Positions 1-8,643 of a DNA stretch of 64,000 bases are shown piece after piece. Position 1 is the stretch's first letter. Each line of letters starts with the position of its first letter. The position numbers and the translations under genes are program-made. This DNA comes from Ancylobacter koreensis (lineage in GTDB: Bacteria > Pseudomonadota > Alphaproteobacteria > Rhizobiales > Xanthobacteraceae): assembly GCF_023016525.1 (NCBI RefSeq), contig NZ_JALKCG010000001.1, positions 682,001 through 746,000 on the forward strand, written 5' to 3'. The notes beneath the pieces are model-generated. The model saw only the letters and a list, made by a program, of their open reading frames with translations. It was not told the DNA's origin and ran no database searches.

Positions 1-2
1 AT

Positions 3-71
3 GCCGGGGTCGCCGAGGAATGGCGGCTCGCCCTCACCGATGTTTCGCCAGTGCCGGAGACCCACGCGTGA
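3..71 (+). CDS. C-terminal fragment of an upstream gene, function unknown
   Basis: The third frame is open from the window edge and ends with a TGA at 69-71. This gives a 22-residue tail that includes EEWRLALTDVSPVPETHA. The stop overlaps the GTG start of the next gene as GTGA, the pattern of translationally coupled genes. That overlap is the main reason to believe the fragment is a real gene end. The body of the gene lies outside the window, so the product cannot be named. Confidence 0.45.
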   Translation, partial: AGVAEEWRLALTDVSPVPETHA

Positions 72-943
72 ACGCCACCCTGCTCTGCCTCGGCCATGGC
101 TACTGCGCGCAGCACTTCGTCGCCCGCCACGGCGAGGCCTTCGCCCGCCGCATCGGCACCAGCCGCGACGGCGCGCCTCGCGCCGGGATGGAGATGCTGC
201 GCTTCGACGGCACGCCCACCGACGCCCTGGTCGCGGCGGCGCGGGCGGCCGATGTCGTGCTCTCCTCCGCCGCGCCCGGCGAGGAGGGCGATCCCTTCCT
301 CGGCGTGCTGGGCAAGGCGCTGGCGGCGTCGGGCGGGACGGGCCCGCTGGTCTATCTCTCGACCATCGGCGTCTATGGCGATTCCGGTGGCGCCTGGATC
401 GACGAGGAGGCCCCGCTCGCCGCCGCCGCGCCGCGTGCGCGCCGGCGCATCGCTGCGGAGGACGCGTGGAGGCAGCTTGGCGCGGCAACAGGGCGGCCCG
501 TCGCGGTGTTGCGGCTCGGCGGCATTTACGGCCCCGGCCGCAACGCGCTGGACGACGTTGCCGCCGGCACCGCCCGCTGCATCGAGCGCGCCGGGCAGGT
601 GTTCAACCGCATCCATGTCGACGACATCGCCGGCGCGATAGGCGCGTCGGTCGCCAAGGGGTTTTCGGGCGCGGTGAACGTCGTCGACGACGAACCCTCG
701 CCCTCCTGCGCGCCCGTGCGCTTCGCCGCCGGCCTGCTCGGGGTCGATCCTCCGCCCCCCGAACCCTTCGAGGTCGCGGCGCTCAGCATGTCGGCGATGG
801 CCCTCTCCTTCTGGGCCGACAATCGCCGGGTCCGCAACCGCCGGTTCCACGAGCTTCTGGGCGGCGGGCTGCTCTATCCCAGCTATCGCGAGGGACTGAC
901 GGCGCTGTTCGCCGCGCGCGAAAGCCAGCCGCGCAAAAGCTAG
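68..943 (+). CDS. NAD(P)-dependent epimerase/dehydratase-family protein (YeeZ-like)
   Basis: The protein is 291 aa counted from the GTG at 68. It opens with a Rossmann nucleotide-binding turn (LLCLGHGYCAQHF). It then has the YeeZ-type landmarks STIGVYGDSGG, RLGGIYGPGRN and NRIHVDDIA, in family order. The canonical SDR YxxxK pair is not obvious, so activity may be non-redox or unknown. I chose GTG 68 over the ATG at 20 because it overlaps the preceding stop and begins directly at the Rossmann strand. The 3' end overlaps the convergent tetR-type gene by four bases (CTAG shared by both stops). The physiological substrate is unknown. Confidence 0.8.
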   Translation: MNATLLCLGHGYCAQHFVARHGEAFARRIGTSRDGAPRAGMEMLRFDGTPTDALVAAARAADVVLSSAAPGEEGDPFLGVLGKALAASGGTGPLVYLSTIGVYGDSGGAWIDEEAPLAAAAPRARRRIAAEDAWRQLGAATGRPVAVLRLGGIYGPGRNALDDVAAGTARCIERAGQVFNRIHVDDIAGAIGASVAKGFSGAVNVVDDEPSPSCAPVRFAAGLLGVDPPPPEPFEVAALSMSAMALSFWADNRRVRNRRFHELLGGGLLYPSYREGLTALFAARESQPRKS

Positions 944-1602
944 CCGCGCGGCGCGAAGGCGCGCAGGAAGGCGTCGACCGTGTGGCCGACCACGCGCTCG
1001 ACACTCGCCGCGCCGGGCTGCGTCTCATCGCCGAACACCATGGGCATGACCAGCTTGGCGTGGCAGCCGATGATGAACTGCCACGCGGCGAGCTCCACAT
1101 CGTCTATGGCGAGTTCGCCGCGCGCCATCTTCAGGCGCAGCCAGTCGCCGAGCTGGCGGACGCCCGCCTCCTGCCCGGCCTGGACATAGGTGCGGCCGAT
1201 CTCCGGCAGCTTCTCCGCCACCCCGATGACCATCCGCACGGTGCGGATATGGGCCGGCTCCATCATGGCGCGGATGTAGCGATGGCCGACCTGAAGCAGC
1301 GCGGCGCGCACATCCGCGCCGGGGTCCATGTCGAAGCAGGCTTCCGCCGTGCGCTGGCACTCCTCGGTCACGAGGGCGGCGAAAAGCTCCTCCTTGGAGG
1401 GGAAATAGACATAGAGCGTGCCCTTGGAGACGCCGGCGCTGCGCGCGATCTCGCCCATGCTGGCGCCGTCGAACCCGCAGCTCAGGAACACCTGACGGGC
1501 GCCGCCGAGGATCTGGCGGCGCTTGTCCGGCGAGGCGCCCGTGGCCGCCGGGAGCCGGGAAGGGGGTGTCGCGGCGCGGTCGATGTCGGGCGCATACGCC
1601 AT
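940..1602 (-). CDS. TetR/AcrR-family transcriptional regulator
   Basis: This is a 220-aa repressor-type protein. Its N-terminal helix-turn-helix begins near residue 25 (DKRRQILGGARQVFL) and contains the typical recognition segment GVSKGTLYVYFPSKEELF. The C-terminal half is helical and would bind a ligand and dimerise. Translation most likely starts at ATG 1602 (MAYAPDID). An upstream in-frame start would add 35 low-complexity residues that do not look like a TetR protein. The gene faces away from kup across a 570-bp gap that holds an AACCG-TT-CGGTT palindrome, a plausible autoregulatory operator. The ligand is unknown. No efflux pump lies next to it, so its target may be itself, kup or distant genes. 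Confidence 0.9.
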   Translation of the reverse strand: MAYAPDIDRAATPPSRLPAATGASPDKRRQILGGARQVFLSCGFDGASMGEIARSAGVSKGTLYVYFPSKEELFAALVTEECQRTAEACFDMDPGADVRAALLQVGHRYIRAMMEPAHIRTVRMVIGVAEKLPEIGRTYVQAGQEAGVRQLGDWLRLKMARGELAIDDVELAAWQFIIGCHAKLVMPMVFGDETQPGAASVERVVGHTVDAFLRAFAPRG

Positions 1603-1726
1603 GGGGCAGTCCGACGGTCCGGCGAGGGTGAAAAAGGATCGAAAACAGAAGCAGCTTGCGGCAATCGCCCCGCGCTTGCAACGCGGTGTGCCTGAAAAGC
1701 GCGGCATTTGGGCCGCGAATTGACTG

Positions 1727-1738
1727 AACCGTTCGGTT
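1727..1738. promoter_or_regulatory. Candidate TetR-family operator (AACCG-TT-CGGTT)
   Basis: The sequence AACCGTTCGGTT is a 5-bp inverted repeat with a two-base spacer, a form common for TetR-family operators. It lies about 125 bp upstream of the chosen TetR start, within the AT-richer part of the divergent region and next to TTGACT at 1720. Binding by the neighbouring regulator is an inference from position and symmetry. Confidence 0.5.
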
Positions 1739-1832
1739 TTGGTTGATTGTTTTCAACGGCACCGATAATGAATCTGCCACACCGGCCGCCGTCGCCGGAG
1801 GGAACCCGCAAGCCCTTCGGCACGTACGGCAG

Positions 1833-1884
1833 TTGGTAGAGGGAGGAGGGTTATCCGCCCCCCAATCCTCCTCCCTCGTCCCAA
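1833..1884 (+). promoter_or_regulatory. Large hairpin in the kup upstream region
   Basis: GAGGGAGGAGG at 1839-1849 pairs perfectly with CCTCCTCCCTC at 1867-1877 around a 17-base loop. An outer TTGG (1833-1836) pairs with CCAA (1881-1884). No T-run follows on either strand, so it is not a simple terminator. It would sit in a kup leader if transcription starts near 1770, and could affect RNA stability or translation. Confidence 0.4.
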
Positions 1885-2172
1885 CGCTGCGTTCGCCTCG
1901 TCGCCCTGCCAAAAGCGCCCTTGATGCGCGCCGCCGCCGGAGGTCGCACGCCATCCGGGATTGTCTGTGCTTGGCGGCGCTCACGTGCCGGAGTATTGCT
2001 GCGGTGCCGGGTGCACCGGCGAGTCCAGCACGAATCCGGCCAGTCATGCCACGTCCCGCCGCGTCCTCCTGCCTCGTGCCTCGCCGCCCGCCGGCGCGCT
2101 TCGTCCCGGTTTCTCCTTTCGCCGCCTCGCGGCGCGCCGGGCTTCGCCGCCTGCCGCTCGGCCGGAACCGTC

Positions 2173-4056
2173 ATGGCTGAACATCGCGCCGCCGGTCGCC
2201 GGTCCCTGCCCTTCGCCGCCGAGATCGCTGCCCTCGGCGTGGTCTTCGGCGATATCGGCACCAGCCCGCTCTACGCCTTCAAGCAGGGCCTGCTCGCCGT
2301 CGGCGGGGGAGGTGTGAGCGATGCCGACGTGCTCGGCCTGCTCTCGCTCATCACCTGGGCCATCATCCTCTCCGTCACCATCAAATACGTCATGCTCGTG
2401 CTGCGGGCGGACAATGACGGCGAAGGCGGCATCCTCGCGCTCGTCACCCTGCTCGACCTGCATCGCTCGGCCACCGGCGGGCGGCTCGTCCTGCTGGTCG
2501 CCGGCCTCGTCGGCGGCGCCATGCTGATCGGCGACGGCGTGCTGACCCCGGCCATCTCCGTGCTCTCGGCCATTGAGGGGCTTGAGGTCGTGGCGCCCGC
2601 GCTCGACCACTGGATCGTCGCCGTCACCGTGCTGGTGATCATCGCCGTCTTCGTCTCGCAGCGCGCCGGCACCGACCGCATCGGCGCGCTGTACGGGCCG
2701 GTGATGCTCGTGTGGTTCCTCTCGCTGGCAGCGATCGGCCTCTATGGCATCGTGGCGGCGCCGCAGGTGCTCGCCGCGCTCGACCCGCGCCACGGGCTGA
2801 TGCTGCTGGCCGACCACCCGCTGCTGTCCGGCGCCATCCTCGGCGCGGCCTTCCTCGCCATCACCGGCGGCGAGGCGCTCTATGCCGATCTCGGCCATTT
2901 CGGCCGGCCGGTGATCACCCGCGCCTGGCTGGCCGTCGCCATGCCGGCGCTGCTGCTCAACTATTACGGCCAGGGCGCCATCGTGCTGGTAAACCGGGAA
3001 GCGGTGCGCAACCCGTTCTACGACCTGTGCCCCGACCTGTTCGACGTGCCGCTGCTGGTGCTGGCCACCTGCGCCACCGTCATCGCCTCGCAGGCGATCA
3101 TCACCGGCGTGTTCTCGCTGGCCAAGCAGGCCATCGAGCTCGGCTATCTCCCGCCCATGCGCATCCGCTACACCAGCGAGCGCAACGACCAGCACATCTA
3201 TGTCGGGCGGCTGAACTGGATCATGATGATGGCCTGCGCCGCCATCGTCGTCTCCTTCGGCTCCTCCGACCGCCTCGCCTCGGCCTATGGCATCGCCGTC
3301 GCCATGGCGATGGTGGCGACCACCATCCTGTTCGTCGCCTATGTCCGGCGCAGCTGGCGCTGGCCGCTGCCGGCGCTGATCGGGCTGGCCGGCGGCCTCG
3401 CGGTCATCGACGTCTCCTTCGCCCTCGCCAACCTGACCAAGCTGCACGATGGCGGCTGGCTGCCCGTCGCCATCGCCAGCATCGTGCTGATCGTCATGGT
3501 GTCGTGGCGGCGCGGGCTGGAAGGGCTGAGCCTGCAGCAGCGCCGCTTCACCGAGCCGCTGGAGGAGTTCGTCGCGCGCGGCCGCCCGCCGGCCTGCGCG
3601 GTCAGCCCGCGCACCGCCATCTTCCTCGCGCGCGGCGGCGCGGTCACGCCGGTGGCGCTGGGGCGGCTGTCGGAGCTGCTCAATGTGCAGTTCACCAAGG
3701 CGGTGATCGTCTCGGTGTGGATCGCCGCCCGCCCGCGCGTGCCGGTGGACGAGAGGGTGCGCGTGCTGCCCCTCGACGCCACCCATCTGCGGGTCGATGT
3801 GCGCTTCGGCTACATGCAGCAGATCGACGTGCCGGCGGTGCTGGGCCCGGCGCTCTACGCGCAGGGCGTCGACCCCGACGAGGCGGTCTACGTCATCGGC
3901 CACGAACGGGTCATGCCGCCGGACGACATTCTCGGCGTGCGCGACGTGCTGGCCCACGTCTTCGCCTTCCTCGCCCGCAATGCCGAGCGCTCGGTCGACC
4001 GTTTCGGCCTGCCGCGCCCGCGCACCATCGAGATCGGCTACCCGGTCCGGCTGTGA
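2173..4056 (+). CDS. kup: Kup potassium uptake transporter
   Basis: The 627-aa product matches the usual Kup length. It begins with the family signature LGVVFGDIGTSPLYAF in the first transmembrane segment. About twelve hydrophobic segments follow, and then a soluble C-terminal domain of roughly 150 residues. Kup proteins carry out proton-coupled, constitutive K+ uptake across the inner membrane. The start at ATG 2173 (MAEHRAAG) places a short cytoplasmic tail before the first helix. A longer in-frame extension from 1921 is arginine/proline-rich and was rejected. The gene stands alone, preceded by a long leader with a hairpin. No ydaO-type or other known riboswitch was recognised by eye. Confidence 0.95.
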   Translation: MAEHRAAGRRSLPFAAEIAALGVVFGDIGTSPLYAFKQGLLAVGGGGVSDADVLGLLSLITWAIILSVTIKYVMLVLRADNDGEGGILALVTLLDLHRSATGGRLVLLVAGLVGGAMLIGDGVLTPAISVLSAIEGLEVVAPALDHWIVAVTVLVIIAVFVSQRAGTDRIGALYGPVMLVWFLSLAAIGLYGIVAAPQVLAALDPRHGLMLLADHPLLSGAILGAAFLAITGGEALYADLGHFGRPVITRAWLAVAMPALLLNYYGQGAIVLVNREAVRNPFYDLCPDLFDVPLLVLATCATVIASQAIITGVFSLAKQAIELGYLPPMRIRYTSERNDQHIYVGRLNWIMMMACAAIVVSFGSSDRLASAYGIAVAMAMVATTILFVAYVRRSWRWPLPALIGLAGGLAVIDVSFALANLTKLHDGGWLPVAIASIVLIVMVSWRRGLEGLSLQQRRFTEPLEEFVARGRPPACAVSPRTAIFLARGGAVTPVALGRLSELLNVQFTKAVIVSVWIAARPRVPVDERVRVLPLDATHLRVDVRFGYMQQIDVPAVLGPALYAQGVDPDEAVYVIGHERVMPPDDILGVRDVLAHVFAFLARNAERSVDRFGLPRPRTIEIGYPVRL

Positions 4057-4303
4057 GGTCTGGCGCCGTCATCCCGCCATCACGCTCGCGCGAATATCAT
4101 CGCCGCGCCATGACCTTGCCGCGGGGAGGGCGCACAAGCCGCGTGCTTTGCACGGCAAGGGGCGGGCCGGCGCCTGCCGGGTCGGCGACAGGCAAGCGGC
4201 CCGTGCGGTAATGCGCCGCCATCGCCGGGAACGTGTTCCGTAAGGCGGCGAGGTCTGCTAGGGCTGCCGGGCAATCCGGCACGATCGGGAGGATGAAGGC
4301 GCG

Positions 4304-5392
4304 ATGAAAGGGCTGAAGCTGATTACCGGCTGGTTGCGCGAGCGCATCGGCTGGCACACGCTCGGCCTCGTCGCCAGCCTCGTCATCATCGGCATCGCCG
4401 TCACCGTCCTCTACGAGATGCTGCGCAACATCCGCCCGGACGAGGTGTGGGAGGCGATCTCCGGCACCGCGCCGTGGCGCATCGGGCTCGCCGCCCTGTT
4501 CGTCGCCGGTGCCTATTCCACCCTGACCTTCTACGACTGGTTCGCGCTGCGCACGATCGGCAAGCCGCATGTGCCCTACCGCACGGCGGCGCTGGCCTCG
4601 TTCACTTCCTACGCCATCGGCCACAATGTCGGCTTCTCCGCCTTCACCGGCGGCACGGTGCGCTACCGCATCTATTCGGCGCACGGGCTCGGCGCGGTGG
4701 ACGTCGCCAAGCTGTGCTTCGTCACCGGGCTGACCTTCTGGCTCGGCAATATCGCGATCCTCGGCCTCGGCATCACGGTGGAGCCCTGGGCGGCGAGCGC
4801 CGTCGACCAGCTGCCGCCCTGGGTCAACCGGCTGATCGGCCTCGCGCTCCTGACGGGGCTTGCCGGCTACGTAGTCTGGGTCGGGCTGAAGCCGCGCCGC
4901 ATCGGCGTGGGCGAGGGGCACTGGACGGTCACGCTGCCGGGATCGCGGCTGACGCTGATGCAGATCGTCATCGGCATCGTCGACCTCTCCTTCTGCGCGG
5001 CGGCCATGTATGTGCTGATGCCGCAGGCCCCGTTCATCGACCCCATCGCGCTCGGCGTGGTGTTCATCTCGGCGACGCTGCTCGGCTTCGCCAGCCACGC
5101 GCCGGGCGGCCTCGGCGTGTTCGACGCCGCCATGCTGGTGGCGCTGCCGCAGTTCGAGAAGGAGCCGCTGCTCGGCGCCCTGCTCCTGCTGCGCCTGCTC
5201 TATTACGTGACGCCCTTCGCGCTGGCGCTGATCATCATGGGCGCGCGTGAGCTGCTGCTCAGCCGCCGCCGTCTCGCCACCCGCAAGGGCATCTCGCCCG
5301 ATCCGCTGGCGGCATTGCCGGTGATCGAGCCGGAAGAGGGCGCACCGGAAACCGGGGCGGAGGGCGATACGCGCCGCCGCGCGGCCGGCTAG
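4304..5392 (+). CDS. YbhN/LPG-synthase-TM-like integral membrane protein
   Basis: The 362-aa protein has about eight hydrophobic segments and carries the conserved SYAIGHNVGFSAFTGG and FASHAPGGLGVFDAAML motifs. These are typical of the lysylphosphatidylglycerol-synthase transmembrane (flippase-like, UPF0104) family. It lacks the C-terminal aminoacyl-transfer domain of MprF, so a lipid-translocation or related membrane role is more likely than lipid aminoacylation. The start follows a GGGAGG-type ribosome site at 4287-4292. The gene is followed after 21 bp by a convergent gene. The C-terminal tail, about 35 residues, is acidic and probably cytoplasmic. Confidence 0.75.
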   Translation: MKGLKLITGWLRERIGWHTLGLVASLVIIGIAVTVLYEMLRNIRPDEVWEAISGTAPWRIGLAALFVAGAYSTLTFYDWFALRTIGKPHVPYRTAALASFTSYAIGHNVGFSAFTGGTVRYRIYSAHGLGAVDVAKLCFVTGLTFWLGNIAILGLGITVEPWAASAVDQLPPWVNRLIGLALLTGLAGYVVWVGLKPRRIGVGEGHWTVTLPGSRLTLMQIVIGIVDLSFCAAAMYVLMPQAPFIDPIALGVVFISATLLGFASHAPGGLGVFDAAMLVALPQFEKEPLLGALLLLRLLYYVTPFALALIIMGARELLLSRRRLATRKGISPDPLAALPVIEPEEGAPETGAEGDTRRRAAG

Positions 5393-5413
5393 GTTTCCCC
5401 ACCGCCCGCGCCG

Positions 5414-6025
5414 CTAGCGCGAGAAGCCCGGCAGCAGGCCGAGCATGCTGGCGGGGAGCTTGTTCACCTTCACGCCCTTGGGCAGCGCGAAGCGGGCCGG
5501 GTCCTGCGCGGCGCGCTCCAGTTCCAGCGCCTCGAAGATCACCGTCGGCTTGCCGTCGACGACCGCCGTGCTGCGCAGCACGATGCCGTCCGAGGTGATG
5601 CAGCTCTCCAGCGGCCCCTGGCCCGCCTTCACGGCGACCTGCCAGAGATCGCAGGGTTCGCCCGCCACTTTGTCGGCTCCCGCGCGCGTGCCCTCGCGCG
5701 CCGCGTCGGCGAAGGAATAGCCGGTCGGCAGCGTCGTGCGCACGGCGATGGTGTCCATGCCCGGCACGGCGACGATGAAGACCACCTCGCTCTGGCCGAG
5801 ATCGACCAGCCCGGTCATGGTGCCGAGCAGCACCTCGTTGCTCACGTCCATCCGCAGGCGCCCCTCGTGATGGGCGACGTCGATCTGCGAGCCCTGCGGC
5901 GCCTTGGCCCGCACGCGATAGTCCACCGCCGGCAGCGGCAGCGGCTCGGCCGCCGTCGCGGCGAGGGCGTCGAAGGACATTCCGACGCCGAGCACCAGTG
6001 CCGCGATTTCGAGGCTGCGCATCAA
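5414..6025 (-). CDS. Secreted protein of unknown function, possibly LolA-like
   Basis: The product is 203 aa with a probable Sec signal peptide (about residues 1-25, ending near ALAATAA). The mature part reads as a beta-rich domain (VDYRVRAKAPQGSQIDVAHHEGRLRMDV in two segments) with two cysteines in GEPCDLWQV and LESCITSDG that could form a disulphide. The pattern of strand-turn repeats resembles LolA/LppX-type or DUF4412-type periplasmic proteins, but no diagnostic motif is visible and I do not assign a function. It starts 6 bp after the end of the upstream ppk2 gene and so is probably co-transcribed with it. Confidence 0.6.
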   Translation of the reverse strand: MMRSLEIAALVLGVGMSFDALAATAAEPLPLPAVDYRVRAKAPQGSQIDVAHHEGRLRMDVSNEVLLGTMTGLVDLGQSEVVFIVAVPGMDTIAVRTTLPTGYSFADAAREGTRAGADKVAGEPCDLWQVAVKAGQGPLESCITSDGIVLRSTAVVDGKPTVIFEALELERAAQDPARFALPKGVKVNKLPASMLGLLPGFSR

Positions 6026-6031
6026 TCAGGC

Positions 6032-7045
6032 CTATGGTTCAGAAGCCGCCATGGACGGACGTCCAAGGAAATCCCGTGCGTCCAGCACGATCGCCGGGTC
6101 AGGAATGCCGACCACCCGGTCGTCCCTGCCCTCATACGGTATCTGGGCAAGAATTTGACGTATGACACCAAGTCGCGTCCGCATTTTGTCGTTGGCGAGC
6201 ACGACGGTCCAGGGCGCGGGTTCCTGGCTGGCGAGGAACATGGCGTCGCGGGCGGCGGAGATGGCGCCCCAGCGGGCGGGCGCCGCGAAGTCGACCGGCG
6301 ACAGTTTCCAGCGCTTGAGCGGGTCGCGGTAGCGCGCATGCAGGCGCTTGAGCTGCATCTCACGCCCGACATCCAGCCAGATCTTGAACAGGCGGATGCC
6401 GTCATCCATCAGGATCTTCTCGAAGGCCGGCACCTGTTCGAGGAAATGCGCGCTCTCCGCCGGGGTGCAGAAGCCCATCACCGGCTCGATGACGGCGCGG
6501 TTGTACCAGGAGCGGTCGAAGATCGCGATCTCGCCGCGCGGCGGCATGTGGGCGACATAGCGCTGGAAATACCATTGCGCGCTCTCGATGCTGCTCGGCT
6601 TGTCGAGCGCCACGACGCGCGCGAAGCGCGGGTTGAGGTGCTGGGTGAGGCGCTGGATGGTGCCGCCCTTGCCGGCCGCGTCCCGCCCCTCGAACACGAT
6701 CACCACCCGCTCATGGGTGGCCTTCACCCATTCCTGCAGCTTGAGCAGCTCGATCTGCAGCGCGTGCAGCTCCTTCTCGTAGCTCTTGCGCTTGGGCCGG
6801 TCGGCATAGGGATAGGCCCCGCTCGCATAGGCACGGGCGTCGATCAGCGGCGAAAGCGGTTCGTCGACCCGGAAGGACGCGATGGCGGCGGCGAGAGCGC
6901 GGTCGGCGGCATTGCCGGTCTTGGCCCTGGCGGCCTTGGCTTTCGGCTTCTTGCCCGGCCGGGCCTCCGCTCCCGCTTCCTTGTCGGCGGAGACATTCTC
7001 GGCACGCCCGGATGTCGCGGCGGCGCGGGCTGGCTTCTTCGTCAT
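6032..7045 (-). CDS. ppk2: Polyphosphate kinase 2 (PPK2 family)
   Basis: The enzyme transfers phosphate between polyphosphate and nucleotides (NDP to NTP or the reverse). This 337-aa form has a lysine/alanine-rich N-terminal extension of about 65 residues and then a single PPK2 domain. The domain carries Walker A GRDAAGKGG, the lid/Walker B region FDRSWYNRAVIEP, and the family ends QLKRLHARYRDPLKRWKLS. I chose ATG 7045 (MTKKPARAA) over the ATG at 7069 because GAGAGG sits at the right distance before it. The gene is divergent from phoR. Its position beside the phosphate regulon fits a phosphate-storage role, though no Pho box was seen before it. Confidence 0.93.
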   Translation of the reverse strand: MTKKPARAAATSGRAENVSADKEAGAEARPGKKPKAKAARAKTGNAADRALAAAIASFRVDEPLSPLIDARAYASGAYPYADRPKRKSYEKELHALQIELLKLQEWVKATHERVVIVFEGRDAAGKGGTIQRLTQHLNPRFARVVALDKPSSIESAQWYFQRYVAHMPPRGEIAIFDRSWYNRAVIEPVMGFCTPAESAHFLEQVPAFEKILMDDGIRLFKIWLDVGREMQLKRLHARYRDPLKRWKLSPVDFAAPARWGAISAARDAMFLASQEPAPWTVVLANDKMRTRLGVIRQILAQIPYEGRDDRVVGIPDPAIVLDARDFLGRPSMAASEP

Positions 7046-7179
7046 ATGGAAGCCTCTCGACTGTAACATAAGGGGCGATGTGCCGCCCGTCCTCGATTCG
7101 CGCCCGGGGGACCGAATCCCCTTCCCGCGCGGGGCGGAAACAGCATATCCAGAGAAGCGGTTCGCAGGAAACGTCGGGC

Positions 7180-8478
7180 ATGGCCCTCGGGGATTCGACG
7201 CGTTTGACGGAAGACACGCTGCGCGAGCGCCTGATGGGCGCGCGCTGGATTCTGTCGGCCGCGGCGGCGGGGCTGGCCGTCGCCAGCTGGTTCGGCGCCA
7301 TCGAGCCGAGCGCCGCCTTCCTCATCGCCGCGCTGGTTGCCTCGGCCGCGCTTCTGCCGGCACGCCGGAGGCCGGTGGCGGCCGCGCTCGCCCGTTTCAG
7401 TGGCGAGCCCAGGCCCGCCCCGCGCCAGGAGGAGCGCCTGCCGGCGCTGGTGCGCGCGCTGCCCGACCCGGCGCTGCTGCTCGACGCGCGCGGCACGGTG
7501 CTGGCCGCCAATGCCGGCGCGGTGGGGCTGCTGGCGAGCGTGCGGGTGGGCGACCCGGTGTCCTTCGCCGTGCGCGTGCCCGAGGTGCTGGAGGCGCTGC
7601 GGGCAGCGGCGGCCGACGGGCGCCCGCGCCGCATCGAATTCGCCGAGCGGGTGCCGATCGACCGCTGGCTGCGCGCCGACATCGTGCCGATCCGCCCCGG
7701 CCTGGTGCGCGAGGGCGCCCCGACCGAGGCGGTGCTGCTCGGCTTCGTCGACCTCACGCCGCAGCGCCGCGTCGAGCAGATGCGGGTCGACTTCATCGCC
7801 AATGCCAGCCATGAGCTGCGCACGCCGCTCGCCTCACTCTCCGGCTTCATCGAGACGCTGCAGGGCCCGGCGCGAAACGACGCCAATGCCCGCGAGCGCT
7901 TTCTCAAGATCATGGGCGAGCAGGCCCGGCGCATGTCGCGCCTCATCGACGACCTGCTCTCGCTTTCGCGCATCGAGCTGAACGCACATCTGCGCCCCGA
8001 GGCGGAGGTCGACCTCGTCTCCGTCATCAGCCATGTGCGCGACGCGCTGGGCCCGCTGGGCCGCGAGCGCGGGGTGGAGATCTCGTTCGACCATCCCGCC
8101 CCGCCGGTGAATGTGCGCGGCGACCGCGACGAGCTGATCCGCGTCTTCGAGAACCTCGTCGAGAACGCGCTGAAATATGGCGGCTCGGGCGGGCGCATCG
8201 AGATCGGCATTGCGCGCGAGGGCGCGGATGCGGTCGTCGCGGTGCGCGATTACGGGCCCGGCATCGCGCCCGAACATGTGCCGCGCCTCACGGAACGCTT
8301 CTACCGGGTCGACACCGCGCATTCGCGCGAGCAGGGCGGCACGGGCCTCGGCCTCGCCATCGTCAAGCACATCGTCGCCCGGCACCGCGGCCGCCTCGGC
8401 ATAGAGAGCGTGCCGGGCGCGGGCTCGACATTCTCCGTGCGGCTTGCTTCGGCTGCCGCCGACGACAAGAAAAAGTGA
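7180..8478 (+). CDS. phoR: Phosphate regulon sensor histidine kinase PhoR
   Basis: The kinase is 432 aa from ATG 7180, which follows AGGAA ten bases upstream. Two short transmembrane segments occupy about residues 22-62. A PAS-like domain follows near 88-195, then the dimerisation domain with the phosphorylated His at about 211 (NASHELRTPLASL). The ATPase boxes are NLVENALKYGG, RDYGPGIAPEH and GGTGLGLAIVKHI. PhoR senses phosphate status through PstSCAB-PhoU and controls PhoB. It heads a pst-pho cluster and is separated from pstS by a Pho box, which is the usual alphaproteobacterial order. Confidence 0.92.
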   Translation: MALGDSTRLTEDTLRERLMGARWILSAAAAGLAVASWFGAIEPSAAFLIAALVASAALLPARRRPVAAALARFSGEPRPAPRQEERLPALVRALPDPALLLDARGTVLAANAGAVGLLASVRVGDPVSFAVRVPEVLEALRAAAADGRPRRIEFAERVPIDRWLRADIVPIRPGLVREGAPTEAVLLGFVDLTPQRRVEQMRVDFIANASHELRTPLASLSGFIETLQGPARNDANARERFLKIMGEQARRMSRLIDDLLSLSRIELNAHLRPEAEVDLVSVISHVRDALGPLGRERGVEISFDHPAPPVNVRGDRDELIRVFENLVENALKYGGSGGRIEIGIAREGADAVVAVRDYGPGIAPEHVPRLTERFYRVDTAHSREQGGTGLGLAIVKHIVARHRGRLGIESVPGAGSTFSVRLASAAADDKKK

Positions 8479-8497
8479 TATTTTTCAGTTATTTGGG

Positions 8498-8526
8498 ATG
8501 TCATCAAGGCTTCATCCAAGGGTCAT
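8498..8526 (+). promoter_or_regulatory. Pho box with three direct repeats upstream of pstS
   Basis: Three 7-mers, ATGTCAT (8498), GCTTCAT (8509) and GGGTCAT (8520), lie exactly 11 bp apart with 4-bp spacers. This is the PhoB-binding architecture, whose consensus is CTGTCAT repeated at 11 bp. It begins 20 bp after the phoR stop and 146 bp before the pstS start, so PhoB-phosphate should activate pstSCAB-phoU-phoB from here. Confidence 0.8.
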
Positions 8527-8643
8527 AGAACCTTGGCGACGGGGCGCTAAGAGTCCTGTGTACCTCATCCGCCCTCCGGCCAATCGCGCATCCGGGTGCG
8601 TCTTCCGCGATGCAGCCGGTCTCCCGACCTAAGGAGAAGATCC

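Larger units (their letters stand above)
1603..2172. promoter_or_regulatory. Divergent intergenic region between the TetR gene and kup
   Basis: This 570-bp stretch has no convincing gene. It holds the TetR operator candidate (1727-1738) and a large hairpin (1833-1884). The part around 1715-1770 is AT-richer than its surroundings and contains TTGACT at 1720 and GATAAT at 1764, so promoters are likely there, although no pair is well spaced. Open frames crossing it are low-complexity, arginine/proline-rich readings of GC-rich DNA. An ATG at 1921 is in frame with kup but the added 84 residues do not resemble a Kup N-terminus. Confidence 0.5.

Noticed and set aside
2044..3957. Open frame of about 637 codons opposite kup
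   Set aside because: It is low-complexity Asp/His/Arg text and lies entirely within kup on the other strand.
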